A stretch of DNA of 64,000 bases from Polynucleobacter sp. SHI8 (GCF_027944005.1 NZ_AP027204.1:744001-808000), one strand, 5' to 3'. Numbered from the stretch's first letter, positions 17,893 through 27,857 are shown. Numbers and translations: made by a program. Notes: generated by a model not told the origin, from the sequence alone.

Positions 17893-19149
17893 GTGGAACA
17901 AGTAATACGTAAATTATCTCGAACACCTTCAGATTATCGTTGGCCTGAAGGAGGTGCCACAAGGGTGCCTTTTTGGGTATATACCGATGATGAAATTTAC
18001 CGTAGGGAACAAGAAAAAATATTTGGCGGTGCAACATGGAACTATGTTGCACTAGAAACTGAAATTCCCAATCCAGGTGATTTTGTAAAAACTTCCATAG
18101 GTGATAGACCCGTCATCGTAGTCCGAGACAAAGATAGCTCAATCAATGTGATTGCTAATAGTTGTGCACATCGGGGCGTCGCCTTTTGTAAAGAGTCTAG
18201 AGGGAATGCACAAAGTTTTACATGTCCATATCATCAGTGGAATTATGATCTCAAAGGCAAATTAGTGGGTATTCCTTTTCGCCGAGGTTATAAGAAACAA
18301 GGTGGCATGCCGGATGATTTTGACTTAAATGAGCACTCGGTTAGATCCCTAAAAGTCCATAGTCGACATGGTGTTATTTTTGCTAGCTTTGATCATCATG
18401 TAGAGCCCTTCGAGGAATACATTGGAACTAACATGCTGAGTTACTTTGATCGAGTATTTGATGGTCGAGAATTAAAAGTACTTGGGTATGAAAGGCAAAG
18501 CATCGATTGTAATTGGAAGTTAATGTTTGAAAATATTAAAGATCCTTATCACGCAAGTGTTTTACATGTTTTTTTAATGACATTTGGTTTATTTAGGATG
18601 GATCAAGAGTCTGCTGTGGAAATGGACGAAACAGGTCGTCATAGTGCTTTAATTAGTCGGCGAGCTGGTCAAGCTACTGCTGAAGCAGCTCAAGAGATGA
18701 AAAATAATTTAAGAAGTAATTTCACTTTAGAGGATCCAGATTTACTTGATGTTGTAAAAGAATTCCCTGGGAACAATAGTGTGGTGATGTTAACTTTATT
18801 TCCCAATATCATTGTTCAACAACAATCCAATACCTTAGCTATGCGTCAAATTGTTACAAGAAGTCCTGGAGTATTTGAATTGCATTGGACCTTTTTTGGT
18901 TATGCTAGTGATAGTGAGGAGATGATTAAACGGCGTGTTCGTCAAGCTAATTTAATGGGGCCATCTGGCTTGGTATCCGTTGATGATAGTGAAGTCTTAG
19001 CTATGTCACAGTCGGGAATGTTTCCTTATGATAATGATCAAGTTGTATTGGAGATGGGTGGTCGAGAAATTAAAGACACGGAACACATGATTACAGAAGT
19101 TGCAATAAGAGGGTTTTATCAACATTATGCAAAGGTAATGGGTTTATGA
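17893..19149 (+). CDS. Aromatic ring-hydroxylating dioxygenase, large (alpha) subunit
   Basis: A 418-residue Rieske non-haem iron oxygenase with a GTG start behind GGAG. The Rieske cluster ligands are Cys91/His93 (SCAHRG) and Cys111/His114 (CPYHQW). The mononuclear iron motif is NIKDPYHASVLH near residue 215, with two His. The C-terminal catalytic domain is complete. Such subunits dihydroxylate aromatic rings using electrons from a separate reductase or ferredoxin. The beta subunit gene overlaps by four bases. No reductase gene is in the window. Substrate unknown; an aromatic carboxylate is suggested by neighbouring receptor and UbiD genes. Confidence 0.92.
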   Translation: MEQVIRKLSRTPSDYRWPEGGATRVPFWVYTDDEIYRREQEKIFGGATWNYVALETEIPNPGDFVKTSIGDRPVIVVRDKDSSINVIANSCAHRGVAFCKESRGNAQSFTCPYHQWNYDLKGKLVGIPFRRGYKKQGGMPDDFDLNEHSVRSLKVHSRHGVIFASFDHHVEPFEEYIGTNMLSYFDRVFDGRELKVLGYERQSIDCNWKLMFENIKDPYHASVLHVFLMTFGLFRMDQESAVEMDETGRHSALISRRAGQATAEAAQEMKNNLRSNFTLEDPDLLDVVKEFPGNNSVVMLTLFPNIIVQQQSNTLAMRQIVTRSPGVFELHWTFFGYASDSEEMIKRRVRQANLMGPSGLVSVDDSEVLAMSQSGMFPYDNDQVVLEMGGREIKDTEHMITEVAIRGFYQHYAKVMGL

Positions 19150-19643
19150 ATCAAATTTTACCGGCAGAATTAGAAGCAATTGTTTTAAATCACAAAATAC
19201 AAACCCTCAACAACGAATATGCTTTGGCATTAGATCAAGATAATCTTGATAAGTGGCTTTCATTTTTTTCTGAGGAATGTTTGTATAGAATCATTTCGCG
19301 TGAGAATCATGAGTTGGATATGCCGATTGCTGTGTGGCATAGTGATAGCAAAGCCATGTTACGAGATCGAGTTTTAGCATTGAGAGATTCAACTTTATAT
19401 CGCCCTAGATACTTAAGGCATTTAATTTCTGGAGTCACAATTAATCAAATAAAAGATGATGTGATTTACTCACAGGCTAATGTATTGATAGCGGAAACTG
19501 TGGTTGATTACAAAACTCAAATTTTATTATCTGGAAGATATCTGGATGAAATAGTGGTTGAGGAAGGTCAATATAAATTTCGAAATCGTATTTGTATTTA
19601 TGATTCAATACTTTTACCAACCTCATTAGTTTATCCAGTTTAA
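19146..19643 (+). CDS. Aromatic ring-hydroxylating dioxygenase, small (beta) subunit
   Basis: A 165-residue protein of the SnoaL-like beta-subunit family. Characteristic segments are NNEYALALDQDNLDKWLSFF near residue 23, the RPRYLRHLISGV block near 90, and YKFRNRICIYDS near the end. The beta subunit is structural and stabilises an alpha3-beta3 hexamer. The start ATG overlaps the stop of the alpha gene (ATGA), which supports coupled synthesis in equal amounts. Confidence 0.9.
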   Translation: MNQILPAELEAIVLNHKIQTLNNEYALALDQDNLDKWLSFFSEECLYRIISRENHELDMPIAVWHSDSKAMLRDRVLALRDSTLYRPRYLRHLISGVTINQIKDDVIYSQANVLIAETVVDYKTQILLSGRYLDEIVVEEGQYKFRNRICIYDSILLPTSLVYPV

Positions 19644-19664
19644 ATTTAATTTTTAGGGAATTTT

Positions 19665-20399
19665 ATGCAACAACAGTTAGAAAATGTATTGTTTCAGACG
19701 ATTGATCAAGTTTCATTTATCACTTTAAACATGCCAGATACCGGCAACAAGATTCCACAATCTGTTGTTACCAGATTAGGCGAGTTACTAGAACAAGCTA
19801 GCCTAGATCATTCATTGAAAGCGGTCGTGATAAATGCACATGGCGAGCATTTTTGTCAAGGCCGAGATGGTGGGAAAAAAGCGAATGAAACTCCACCAAC
19901 GCCTCTTCAGCTCAGGGAAAAAATGATGGGGCCAATTACCAAAGTCTATTCTGCACTGCGTGCTATACAAGTTCCCGTAGTTGCTATTGTTCAAGGGGAG
20001 GCTAATGGTTTTGGCGCTGCTTTAGCAGGATCAGCTGATATCACTATCGCGGCCGATAATGCACAATTTTCTTTTCCTGAATTATTAGTAGATATGCCGC
20101 CAACTTTAGCAATGGCAACAGTCATGGATCGAGTGGGGCCAAAGGCACTCAGTTGGCTTGTCTATACAAATGCGCATATTTCTGCCCAAAGGGCTTGTCA
20201 AATTGGTTTAGTGAGTGAAGTAGTGCTACTCAATGAATTATTACTTGCTCAAGACAAACTGCTTACCCAGTTAAGAGCGAGATCGATTCCTGCATTAGCT
20301 ACGGTTAAAGACTTTTTGGCAAATTGTCGATTGGATGAGTTTGGTCAAGCAGCAAATTATGCAAAAAATTCCTTAGCATTAGTATTGAGTTCAAAGTAA
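19665..20399 (+). CDS. Enoyl-CoA hydratase/isomerase family protein
   Basis: A 244-residue crotonase-fold protein. The oxyanion-hole segments are HGEHFCQGRDGGK near residue 60 and QGEANGFGAALAGSADITIA near 107. The usual catalytic Glu pair near FPELLVDMPP is partly kept (FPEL). Members hydrate enoyl-CoA or perform isomerisation, ring opening or decarboxylation on CoA thioesters. It follows the dioxygenase genes and precedes a Bug receptor and ubiD, all in one direction with short gaps, so it is probably part of the same pathway. No CoA ligase is present in the window to make its substrate. Confidence 0.86.
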   Translation: MQQQLENVLFQTIDQVSFITLNMPDTGNKIPQSVVTRLGELLEQASLDHSLKAVVINAHGEHFCQGRDGGKKANETPPTPLQLREKMMGPITKVYSALRAIQVPVVAIVQGEANGFGAALAGSADITIAADNAQFSFPELLVDMPPTLAMATVMDRVGPKALSWLVYTNAHISAQRACQIGLVSEVVLLNELLLAQDKLLTQLRARSIPALATVKDFLANCRLDEFGQAANYAKNSLALVLSSK

Positions 20400-20409
20400 T
20401 AGGTTCAAT

Positions 20410-21366
20410 ATGTTAAAAAATATCATGATTTTTTTGGCATTCCATATTTTTACTTTTAACTATGCAAATGCTCAATCCAATATTGTTAAGATTATTGTTC
20501 CGTATGCGCCTGGTGGTAATGTAGATAATATTGCTCGTGTTTATAGCAAATATGTTAGTGAAAAATTTAATGAGAATTGGATCGTTGAAAATATAAGTGG
20601 TGCAAATGGGGTTATTGGGGCATCACATGTAGCTAAATCTAAGCCTGATGGTAAAACTTTATTATTTAGTGCAGATGTTCATTCAATGGCTTCGTTGGTG
20701 ATTAAATCTGTTCCATATGATGCGATTAATGACTTCACCCCTATATCCCTTGTTGCTAAAGCGCCATTAATATTTGTTGTGAATCCAGATTCTGTTAAAT
20801 CTAACAATTTGACGCAATTGATCGATGAAATTAAACTCAATCCTGAGAAATTTAATTTTGCGATTTCAGGTGCGGGCTCATCTCCACAACTTGGTGCAGA
20901 AATATTTAAGTCGAAAACTAATTTATCGTTATCAACGATTAATTATCGTGGTACTGGTCCTGCAGTAACTGACTTGGCTGGAGGCCATGTGAATTTAATG
21001 GTAGTTACACCCCTTGCAGTGATGCCTCTTATTAAGGCGGGTAAATTAAAGGCTTTAGCAGTAACATCTAAAAATCGTTTTTCACCTTTGCAAGATATTC
21101 CTACAACCGCAGAGGCTGGTATGCCAGGATTTGAGTTAGAGAACTCTTATGGTTTTTGGGGGCCTAAAGGGGTGCCTTCTTCGCAAGTATCAAAAATCAG
21201 CCAACAATTAAAAAAAGTCAGTGAAGACCCTGAATTACAACAAAGGCTTATAGAGTTGGGGGTTAATACTGCTTGGGTTTCTTCTGAAGATACAGCAAAG
21301 CATATTACAAAAGAATTTAAACGTAATAAAGATATTTATAACAAAGCAAATATCAAACCAGAATAA
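20410..21366 (+). CDS. Bug-family substrate-binding protein, divergent type
   Basis: A 318-residue receptor lacking the usual YPNKP start: after the signal peptide (ending NANAQ) the mature chain goes straight to SNIVKIIVPYAPGGNVDN. KPDGKTLLFSAD near residue 77 replaces DGYTLL, and INYRGTGPAVTDLAGG replaces PYKG. It sits between the enoyl-CoA hydratase-like gene and ubiD in one short-gap gene run (16.9-23.0 kb), so two different receptors serve this one operon. It may bind a less common ligand, for example the ubiD substrate. Confidence 0.9.
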   Translation: MLKNIMIFLAFHIFTFNYANAQSNIVKIIVPYAPGGNVDNIARVYSKYVSEKFNENWIVENISGANGVIGASHVAKSKPDGKTLLFSADVHSMASLVIKSVPYDAINDFTPISLVAKAPLIFVVNPDSVKSNNLTQLIDEIKLNPEKFNFAISGAGSSPQLGAEIFKSKTNLSLSTINYRGTGPAVTDLAGGHVNLMVVTPLAVMPLIKAGKLKALAVTSKNRFSPLQDIPTTAEAGMPGFELENSYGFWGPKGVPSSQVSKISQQLKKVSEDPELQQRLIELGVNTAWVSSEDTAKHITKEFKRNKDIYNKANIKPE

Positions 21367-21372
21367 TTTTTA

Positions 21373-23043
21373 ATGAAAGATACAATGAATAAAAATGATC
21401 CCTTACAAAATAAGCAGTTTGGTTATGTTGATTTAGGACAACATATAGAACGGCTTGACCAAGCCGGTTTGCTTTGTAGAATTGATGAGCCAGTTAATAA
21501 AGATACAGAGTTACATCCATTAGTGAGATGGCAATTTCGTGGCGGTATAGCGGAAGAAAAGAGAAAGGCTTTTTTATTTACAAATGTAGTGGATAGTAAA
21601 GGCAGGCGCTATGATATTGATGTAGTCGTAGGAGCATTAGCTGCAAATCCAGAAATATATCGAATTGGCATGAATGTAGCTAATTTTGAAGATATTGGAC
21701 CTGCTTGGGAGAGAGCAATTGCCAATCCCATACCGCCGATGATTGTTGATTCTAAAGATGCAGCATGTCACGAGATGATTATTCAAGGTCGAGACTTAGA
21801 GGGTTCTGGGAACGGCTTAGAGTCTATTCCTTTTCCAATTTCAACGCCAGGTTTTGATGCTGCTCCTTATATCACTGCAGCTTGTGTAACTACCCGCGAT
21901 CCAGATACAGGTGTTCAGAATATGGGAACATATCGTGGGCAAATCAAATCACCTACCCGACTTGGGATGATGATGCTTGCTAATTTGAGAGCGGGTGGTT
22001 TAGAGCATTGGCGGAAATACAAAGCAAGGGGAGAGAAGATGCCAGTCGCAATTGTGATTGGCTGTCCTCCTTTCGTTAATTTCCAAGGACCACAAAAACT
22101 TCCAATCGGTTTAGATGAGCTTTCTGTTGCGGGTGGTTTGGCTGGTGAGCCTATTCGAGCGGTAAAGGGTCATACGGTAGATATTTTGGTGCCAGCCGAA
22201 TCAGAAGTTGTAATAGAAGGATTCGTTGATACAGAATTTCTGGAGCCTGAGGGGCCTTTTGGTGAATCGCATGGCTATGTCGCTCTGGAGGACTACAATA
22301 CCGCTGTTACAGTAACTGCCATCACTCGGCGAAAAAAAGCGACGATCATGTCCATCATCTCGCAAGTCACACCGAGTGAGTCAAGTGTTATAAAAAAATT
22401 AGCATACGAGCCTTTATACCTTAGCCATTTAAAAAACCGATTATCCATTAAAGGGATTAAAAAAGTCACGCTACACGAAGCACTTACTAATTTACGTAAA
22501 GTGGTTTTCTTACAGTTTGCAAGAGGAACTGCTAAAACTGAAATATGGCGTGCCTTAAATGGCACGATGACATTGCAGGCAGCCATTGGAAAATTTGTGA
22601 TTGCGATTGATGAAGACATTGATCCGAATAACATAGACGCTGTTTTGTGGGCAATGTCCTACCGCTGTGATCCTGGGCAAGATATACAAATTGTTCGGTA
22701 TAGAGAGATGGGGCATGGGCCTAGAAGCGAATATACGCCTGAGATTGATTCTGCAATGCTCATCGATGCCACGATGAAGTATCCAATGCCTCCTCTAGCG
22801 CTTCCTAAAAAAGAATATATGGAAAATGCCAAAAAGTTATGGGAAAAACTTGGTTTACCTGAATTAAGACCTGAGTCTCCTTGGTACGGATATGATCTAG
22901 GCGACTGGAGTGAGCAATGGGATAAGAATGCCCTAGACGCCACTAAGGGTTTATGGATGGAGAGAGATCAGGACTACATCGATAGGAGAAGTTACGATGC
23001 AATTCCGAACATGCCAGTAAAGAAAACCCCCAATACAGATTAA
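21373..23043 (+). CDS. UbiD family decarboxylase
   Basis: A 556-residue prenylated-FMN-dependent (de)carboxylase. The active-site Arg lies in TYRGQIKSPTRLGMMM near residue 195 and the two catalytic Glu in DTEFLEPEGPFGESHGYVAL near 290. The conserved SPWYGYDLGDW tail segment is present. UbiD enzymes reversibly decarboxylate aromatic and heteroaromatic acids or acrylic acids. The cofactor maker UbiX is not in the window and must come from elsewhere. Its stop shares TTAA with the convergent dehydrogenase gene. Start is uncertain between 21373 and the ATG at 21385. Confidence 0.9.
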   Translation: MKDTMNKNDPLQNKQFGYVDLGQHIERLDQAGLLCRIDEPVNKDTELHPLVRWQFRGGIAEEKRKAFLFTNVVDSKGRRYDIDVVVGALAANPEIYRIGMNVANFEDIGPAWERAIANPIPPMIVDSKDAACHEMIIQGRDLEGSGNGLESIPFPISTPGFDAAPYITAACVTTRDPDTGVQNMGTYRGQIKSPTRLGMMMLANLRAGGLEHWRKYKARGEKMPVAIVIGCPPFVNFQGPQKLPIGLDELSVAGGLAGEPIRAVKGHTVDILVPAESEVVIEGFVDTEFLEPEGPFGESHGYVALEDYNTAVTVTAITRRKKATIMSIISQVTPSESSVIKKLAYEPLYLSHLKNRLSIKGIKKVTLHEALTNLRKVVFLQFARGTAKTEIWRALNGTMTLQAAIGKFVIAIDEDIDPNNIDAVLWAMSYRCDPGQDIQIVRYREMGHGPRSEYTPEIDSAMLIDATMKYPMPPLALPKKEYMENAKKLWEKLGLPELRPESPWYGYDLGDWSEQWDKNALDATKGLWMERDQDYIDRRSYDAIPNMPVKKTPNTD

Positions 23044-24101
23044 GCAGCTTTCATTCGTTGAATAAAAAGTTGTCCAGTTTGTTTTGTGCCAAGAGATCCA
23101 CCAATATCCTTAGTCGTTTCCTTAGCGTCAATTGCTTGCTCCATACATAAGTCGATTAATTTTGCGGCTTGGATATAAGTTGGCAGTTGATGTCTTTGCC
23201 CTAACCAATTTAAGAGCATGCTTGCTGAGGTAATGAGAGAAAAAGGATTGGCAATATCTTTTCCTGCAATATCAGGGGCGGAACCATGCGCAGCTTGACC
23301 CATCGCGTATAAGTCACCAGCATTGAGAGATCCGCCTAAGCCAAGGCTGCCGGATAATTCCGCCGTCAAATCGGAAAGAATATCACCAAACATATTTGTC
23401 GTCACAATCGTATCAAAACGCTCAGGATTTCTAACAACGTGAGCCATCATGGCATCTACAATAAATTCATCAACCGTGACTTCGGGGTAGTTTTTTGCGA
23501 CGTTATAGCAACTATCCATAAACATGCCATCGGTGATTCTTAAAACATTTGCTTTGTGAATTATCGACACATGTTTTTTTCTTGTCATCGCTAATTCAAA
23601 AGCTGATTTAGCAATTCGGTCACAACATAGGCGTGTAATCCTTCGCAGAGCGATACCGACTTCTGGAGTTACCAAAATCTCACTATTGCCTGACTCTACA
23701 TTACGATCTGCATAAAACCCTTCTGTATTTTCTCGAACCACAGCCAGGTCAAAGGGATTCATACGCGTTGGAATATTTGGAAAAGTTTTCGCAGGACGAA
23801 TATTGGCGTATAAATCTAATTGCTTACGAAAATATTTAGAAGGATTAATCTCACCTTTTGATTCATCTTTGAAGTCAAATGTAGCCATTGGTCCTAACAT
23901 GAGACCATCAGCATCTTTTACTTTAGCAAGTAATTCTGGGGTTACAGTTGCTTGATATTTTTTTAAACTATCATGACCGGCTATCTCAGGAACTAGCTGT
24001 AATTGAAGATGAAGTTTATCTGAAACTGCTTCTAAAACTTGAGTACAGACAGCCATGGTTTCGGGACCGATACCATCCCCTGGAATAACAACAATTTTCA
24101 T
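23040..24101 (-). CDS. Isocitrate/isopropylmalate dehydrogenase family protein (LeuB/tartrate dehydrogenase-like)
   Basis: A 353-residue beta-decarboxylating hydroxyacid dehydrogenase. Visible blocks are IPGDGIGPE at the N-terminus, VRENTEGFYADR near residue 117, HKANVLRITDGMF near 182, and the metal and signature stretch TNMFGDILSDLTAELSGSLG near 230. The family covers isopropylmalate, isocitrate, homoisocitrate and tartrate dehydrogenases. leuC, leuD and leuA are absent, and it is followed in this operon by nothing but preceded by a Bug gene, so a catabolic hydroxyacid dehydrogenase is more likely than leucine synthesis. Confidence 0.87.
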   Translation of the reverse strand: MKIVVIPGDGIGPETMAVCTQVLEAVSDKLHLQLQLVPEIAGHDSLKKYQATVTPELLAKVKDADGLMLGPMATFDFKDESKGEINPSKYFRKQLDLYANIRPAKTFPNIPTRMNPFDLAVVRENTEGFYADRNVESGNSEILVTPEVGIALRRITRLCCDRIAKSAFELAMTRKKHVSIIHKANVLRITDGMFMDSCYNVAKNYPEVTVDEFIVDAMMAHVVRNPERFDTIVTTNMFGDILSDLTAELSGSLGLGGSLNAGDLYAMGQAAHGSAPDIAGKDIANPFSLITSASMLLNWLGQRHQLPTYIQAAKLIDLCMEQAIDAKETTKDIGGSLGTKQTGQLFIQRMKAA

Positions 24102-24105
24102 AAAT

Positions 24106-25065
24106 TTATTCTAATTTTAAGTTGAGGGATTGAAGGTTTTTTTTGTAATTATTGAGTTCGGTGCGATGGAATTGAGCAAACTCCTCACGCGTATTTGGTT
24201 TGATGTTAATGCCATCTTTTTCAAATTGTTTTTTAAATTGAGGATCATTTAATATTTGGTTGATCAGTACATTTAAGGATTGCAGAATTGGCTCTGGAGT
24301 TTCTGCAGGAGCAAATACACCTCCCCAAAGAGTAAAGCTAAACTCTTTACCAATATCTTCAGTAACAGTATGAAGTTGAGGAAAAACATTGGTTCTCTTT
24401 GGTGAAGAAACTGCGAGTGCTTTTAATTTATTACCTTCAACAAATTGAATCACAGACGGTGTACTAGCAAAAAATATATTGACGTGTCCACCTAAAATAT
24501 CGGTCATCGCTGGGCCAGCACCTTTATAGGGAGCGTGGATCATTTCAATACCAGTCAATTGCGCTAAAGATGCCCCAGCTAAATGACCAGGTGTGGCAGT
24601 TCCAGATGAGGCGTAGGTGAATTTATTAGGTTGTGATTTCGCCAGTTTGATAAATTCTGGAAGAGAGTTATAAGGAGAATTTAATGGTGCAACCAAGGTT
24701 AATGGAACTTCGCCAATGAGGGCAACAGGTTTGAGATCTTGATAAGGGTCATACCCTAAATCTTTACTAACAAGCGTATTGATCACCATTTCCCCAGTTT
24801 GACCCAGCAAGAGGGTGTAACCATCTGGTTTTGCTTTTGTTACAAAGCGCGTCCCCAAAGCTCCCGTCGCTCCAGGTTTATTTTCAACAATAAAAGATTG
24901 TTTGGTTTTAAGGGTTAATTGTTCAGCAAGCTGTCTTGCTAAAAGATCACCAAGACCTCCAGGAGCATAGGTTACGACAATGGTGACAGGTTTATTTGGA
25001 TATGCTTGCCCAAAACTCAGTGGACTAATAATCAAGAAAAGGGCGCCAATCAGGATATTTTTCAA
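24106..25065 (-). CDS. Bug-family substrate-binding protein
   Basis: A 319-residue receptor with a TTG start preceded by GAG. The signal peptide ends near SFGQA. Blocks are YPNKPVTIVVTYAPGGLGD, PDGYTLLLGQTGEMVINT and APYKGAGPAMTDILGG. It is four bases upstream of the LeuB/tartrate dehydrogenase-like gene on the same strand, so the two make an uptake-plus-oxidation pair, suggesting a hydroxy-dicarboxylate ligand such as tartrate or a malate analogue (inference only). Confidence 0.92.
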   Translation of the reverse strand: MKNILIGALFLIISPLSFGQAYPNKPVTIVVTYAPGGLGDLLARQLAEQLTLKTKQSFIVENKPGATGALGTRFVTKAKPDGYTLLLGQTGEMVINTLVSKDLGYDPYQDLKPVALIGEVPLTLVAPLNSPYNSLPEFIKLAKSQPNKFTYASSGTATPGHLAGASLAQLTGIEMIHAPYKGAGPAMTDILGGHVNIFFASTPSVIQFVEGNKLKALAVSSPKRTNVFPQLHTVTEDIGKEFSFTLWGGVFAPAETPEPILQSLNVLINQILNDPQFKKQFEKDGINIKPNTREEFAQFHRTELNNYKKNLQSLNLKLE

Positions 25066-25170
25066 TTTTTTCTCATTTTAAAAATAGTTTATAAAAGTTA
25101 TTTTAGCTGAATTGATTGCCAGTAATTTCAATTGGATGATAATTGATGAATACCTATTCAGGAGATCAAA

Positions 25171-25983
25171 ATGACTATTCAAAATAAACAAGATGAAAAT
25201 CTATTAACAAATTATTTTTTACAAAAATTAAAAAATAATGAATTAGTTTCGTCCATGACAGTACGGATGGTGAAGGGGATTGAAATTGCTCAAATAGCAA
25301 AAACAGCTGGTTTTGACTCGATTTATATTGATTTAGAGCATAGTAGTTTTTCTTTAGAAACCACCAGTCAAATTTGTATGGCCGCTTTAAGCATTGGATT
25401 AGCGCCATTCGTTCGGGTTCCAGCAAATACTCCTGAGTGGATTTCTAGGGTCTTAGATATTGGCGCTTTAGGCATCATAGCGCCGCATATTAGGTCAGCA
25501 AAAGAAGCTGCAGAAGTAGTCAAGTTTGCTAAATTTCCACCGATGGGTGAGAGATCTGCAGCAGGAGCATTACCGCACTTAGCTTACCATTCACTTCCCG
25601 CTACCAAGTCCTACCCCATCCTGAATGTTAATACGGTAGTCATTGTTCAATTTGAAAGTCAGCAAGCTCTTGATCAAGCGGAGGAAATCATTTCTACGCC
25701 AGGAGTTGATATTGTATTGATTGGCACAAATGATTTAACTGCTGATATGGGAATCGCTGGTCAGTATGATCATGCACGAGTAGATGAGGCATATCGTTTA
25801 ACCATTAACTTATGTCAAAAATATGGTAAGTGGTGTGGCGTCGGGGGATTATCTTCTCGACCTGATTTAGTTGAAAAGTATGTCAAGCTAGGTGCAAGGT
25901 ACGTTTCTGCAGGAACTGATATGGCTTTTTTAATATCAATCGCTGCAGAAAAAGCAAAACAAATTCAAAAAATTGAATATTAA
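25171..25983 (+). CDS. HpcH/HpaI-type class II aldolase
   Basis: A 270-residue metal-dependent aldolase. The opening KGIEIAQIAKTAGFDSIYID and the following LEHSSFS match the HpaI/GarL fold. A metal Glu lies in VQFESQQALDQ near residue 162 and the metal Asp in IGTNDLTADMG near 188. Family members cleave 2-keto-4-hydroxy acids to pyruvate and an aldehyde. An AGGAG site supports the start. It stands alone between two convergent or divergent units and shares TTAA with the amidohydrolase gene. Its pyruvate-forming reaction would suit the lower part of an aromatic meta-type route. Confidence 0.87.
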   Translation: MTIQNKQDENLLTNYFLQKLKNNELVSSMTVRMVKGIEIAQIAKTAGFDSIYIDLEHSSFSLETTSQICMAALSIGLAPFVRVPANTPEWISRVLDIGALGIIAPHIRSAKEAAEVVKFAKFPPMGERSAAGALPHLAYHSLPATKSYPILNVNTVVIVQFESQQALDQAEEIISTPGVDIVLIGTNDLTADMGIAGQYDHARVDEAYRLTINLCQKYGKWCGVGGLSSRPDLVEKYVKLGARYVSAGTDMAFLISIAAEKAKQIQKIEY

Positions 25984-26843
25984 AAACCAAATAAACGCGC
26001 TGGATTGTCTTCTAAAATCAGCTTTCTGATACTTTCTTGGTCTGTCCAGCGTCCTAATAAGTTAAAAAGTTCCACTGAGCTTTTTTCACCAAATGACAAG
26101 TGAGGGTAATCACTTCCCCAAATAATTTGTTGCGGTGCTGCAGCAATAATCGCTTTTGCCAAAGGATCTGCGTCAACAAACCCAGGTGTTTTTGACATTC
26201 TGTAAATGCCTGTAAATTTTGCATAAGCGAGTTGATTAGGGTCTTTTAGTAAATTTAAAAAGTTTTTGAAGGCTGGTGTATCAACACCATCTTTTGCAAG
26301 ATTCATACCCATATGGGCCATAGAGAAAGGCAGCTCTAGTTTTTGAAAAACAGGCATTAACTCTGCAGTTAACCAACCAGGTAATAAGAAATCCAAATGC
26401 CAACCAATTTCAGAGCATCGTTTAGCAAGAATTTCAATTCGTGATTTTAGTTGATCTGCAAGCCCTGAAGTTTCTGGAAAAACTGGGCTAACATTGACTC
26501 TAACTCCCCTTACTCCAAGATCATTCATAGAAGCTATTAGAGCATCTGGAGCATTTTCATCAATATCAACAATGCCTCTGCAGTTTTTGGTACCAATGAT
26601 TTTCATGGCATCTAACATACAAGAATTGTCGCGACCGTAGGCACTCGGTTGGACAAAGACATATCTTGAAATACCTAAATGCTTTGCGAGTTGAAGGTAA
26701 TCCTCAAGGGGAGCATGTGGCGGTGCATAACGTAAATCAGAGCTATAGGGATATAACTCTGCTGGACCAAAGACATGAAAATGCGCATCACAAGCATGTG
26801 CTGGAGCAGTAAATTGAACCTTTTCACTAGGATTAAAAGACAT
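25980..26843 (-). CDS. Amidohydrolase family protein, 2-pyrone-4,6-dicarboxylate hydrolase-like
   Basis: A 287-residue TIM-barrel amidohydrolase of the LigI/PDC hydrolase type: DAHFHVFGP near residue 17 (H-x-H), RYVFVQPSAYGRDNS near 57, RGVRVN near 108, AHMGMNL near 173 with its His, and the terminal metal or catalytic Asp in WGSDYPHL near 243. LigI opens the pyrone ring made in protocatechuate or gallate 4,5-cleavage. The ATG at 26843 is preferred because AAGGAA precedes it; the TTG at 26861 has no site. It is the last gene of the propeller-racemase-Bug-amidohydrolase run. Confidence 0.86.
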   Translation of the reverse strand: MSFNPSEKVQFTAPAHACDAHFHVFGPAELYPYSSDLRYAPPHAPLEDYLQLAKHLGISRYVFVQPSAYGRDNSCMLDAMKIIGTKNCRGIVDIDENAPDALIASMNDLGVRGVRVNVSPVFPETSGLADQLKSRIEILAKRCSEIGWHLDFLLPGWLTAELMPVFQKLELPFSMAHMGMNLAKDGVDTPAFKNFLNLLKDPNQLAYAKFTGIYRMSKTPGFVDADPLAKAIIAAAPQQIIWGSDYPHLSFGEKSSVELFNLLGRWTDQESIRKLILEDNPARLFGF

Positions 26844-26861
26844 AAAGTTCCTTATATTCAA

Positions 26862-27857
26862 TTAATTGAGATTTGCTTTAATATCAGATTTTTTAATAAT
26901 ATCTGACCACATGGTGCTTTCATCTCGGATCATTTTTGAGAACTCGGCAGGTGAGTTGGAGGTTGGATTTACCCCCGCATTTTTGAAAACCTCAATGACC
27001 TGAGGAGTTTGAATGGCATGAACGATTTCTTGGTGCATCTTTTCAATAATGTCATTTGGTGTGCCCGTTGGAGCCAAGACCCCAAACCAATAGGTCATTT
27101 TATAGTTTGGAAAACCTGCCTGTGCAAAGGTGGGGACTTGAGGAAACAAAGGGTGTCTTTGATTACCACTAATAGCCACACCCATTAATTTTCCATCACG
27201 AATAAAGGGAGCGGTAGAGCCAACACTTCCGATCGCAAGATCTACACGATCAGCTACAACATCAACAATCGCACTAGCAATTCCTTTAAAGGGAATATGC
27301 GTCATTTTAAGATTATTTTGAACGAGGAATGCCTCCATTGCCAGATGTGCTGAAGATCCAATACCACCAGAGCCATAGTTAAAGCCATTTGGATTTGAAC
27401 GAGCCGCTTGCACAATTTCTTTTAGGTTTTTTTGAGGTAAATTGAGACGACCTACTAAAACAGCTGGAGCATCAGCAACTAAAGATACGGGAGTTATGTC
27501 TTTTAAAGGCTGATAAGGCAACTTTTCGTATAGAGCGGTTGATACTGCGAATGAATTATCCGTCAGTAAAAAAGTATATCCGTCAGGCGCTGACTTTGCT
27601 ACTGCATCAGTACCTAGCGTGCTTCCAGCGCCACCTTTATTTTCAATAATGACCGTTTGGCCAGTATGTTTAGTAATTTCTGCACCGATTACTCTAGCTG
27701 CTGTATCAGTAAATGAGCCTGGCGCAAAGGGCACAACTATCTTAATTACTTTATTTGGCCAATTGTTGGTTTGAGCATATCCAATGTTTGACATACTAAA
27801 AAGAGCAACAAAGCAGAGTAAGGTTAATCGAAAGAGGTTTTTCATGGAAATATTCAT
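26862..27857 (-). CDS. Bug-family substrate-binding protein
   Basis: A 331-residue receptor. The signal peptide ends near GYAQT; the start may be 27857 or the ATG four codons later (MKNLFRLTL). The first loop WPNKVIKIVVPFAPGSFTD has Ser instead of the second Gly, and IPFKGIASAIVDV replaces PYKG. It abuts the racemase gene (stop and start adjacent) and lies 18 bases upstream of the amidohydrolase start, so it is embedded in one operon with both enzymes. Confidence 0.92.
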   Translation of the reverse strand: MNISMKNLFRLTLLCFVALFSMSNIGYAQTNNWPNKVIKIVVPFAPGSFTDTAARVIGAEITKHTGQTVIIENKGGAGSTLGTDAVAKSAPDGYTFLLTDNSFAVSTALYEKLPYQPLKDITPVSLVADAPAVLVGRLNLPQKNLKEIVQAARSNPNGFNYGSGGIGSSAHLAMEAFLVQNNLKMTHIPFKGIASAIVDVVADRVDLAIGSVGSTAPFIRDGKLMGVAISGNQRHPLFPQVPTFAQAGFPNYKMTYWFGVLAPTGTPNDIIEKMHQEIVHAIQTPQVIEVFKNAGVNPTSNSPAEFSKMIRDESTMWSDIIKKSDIKANLN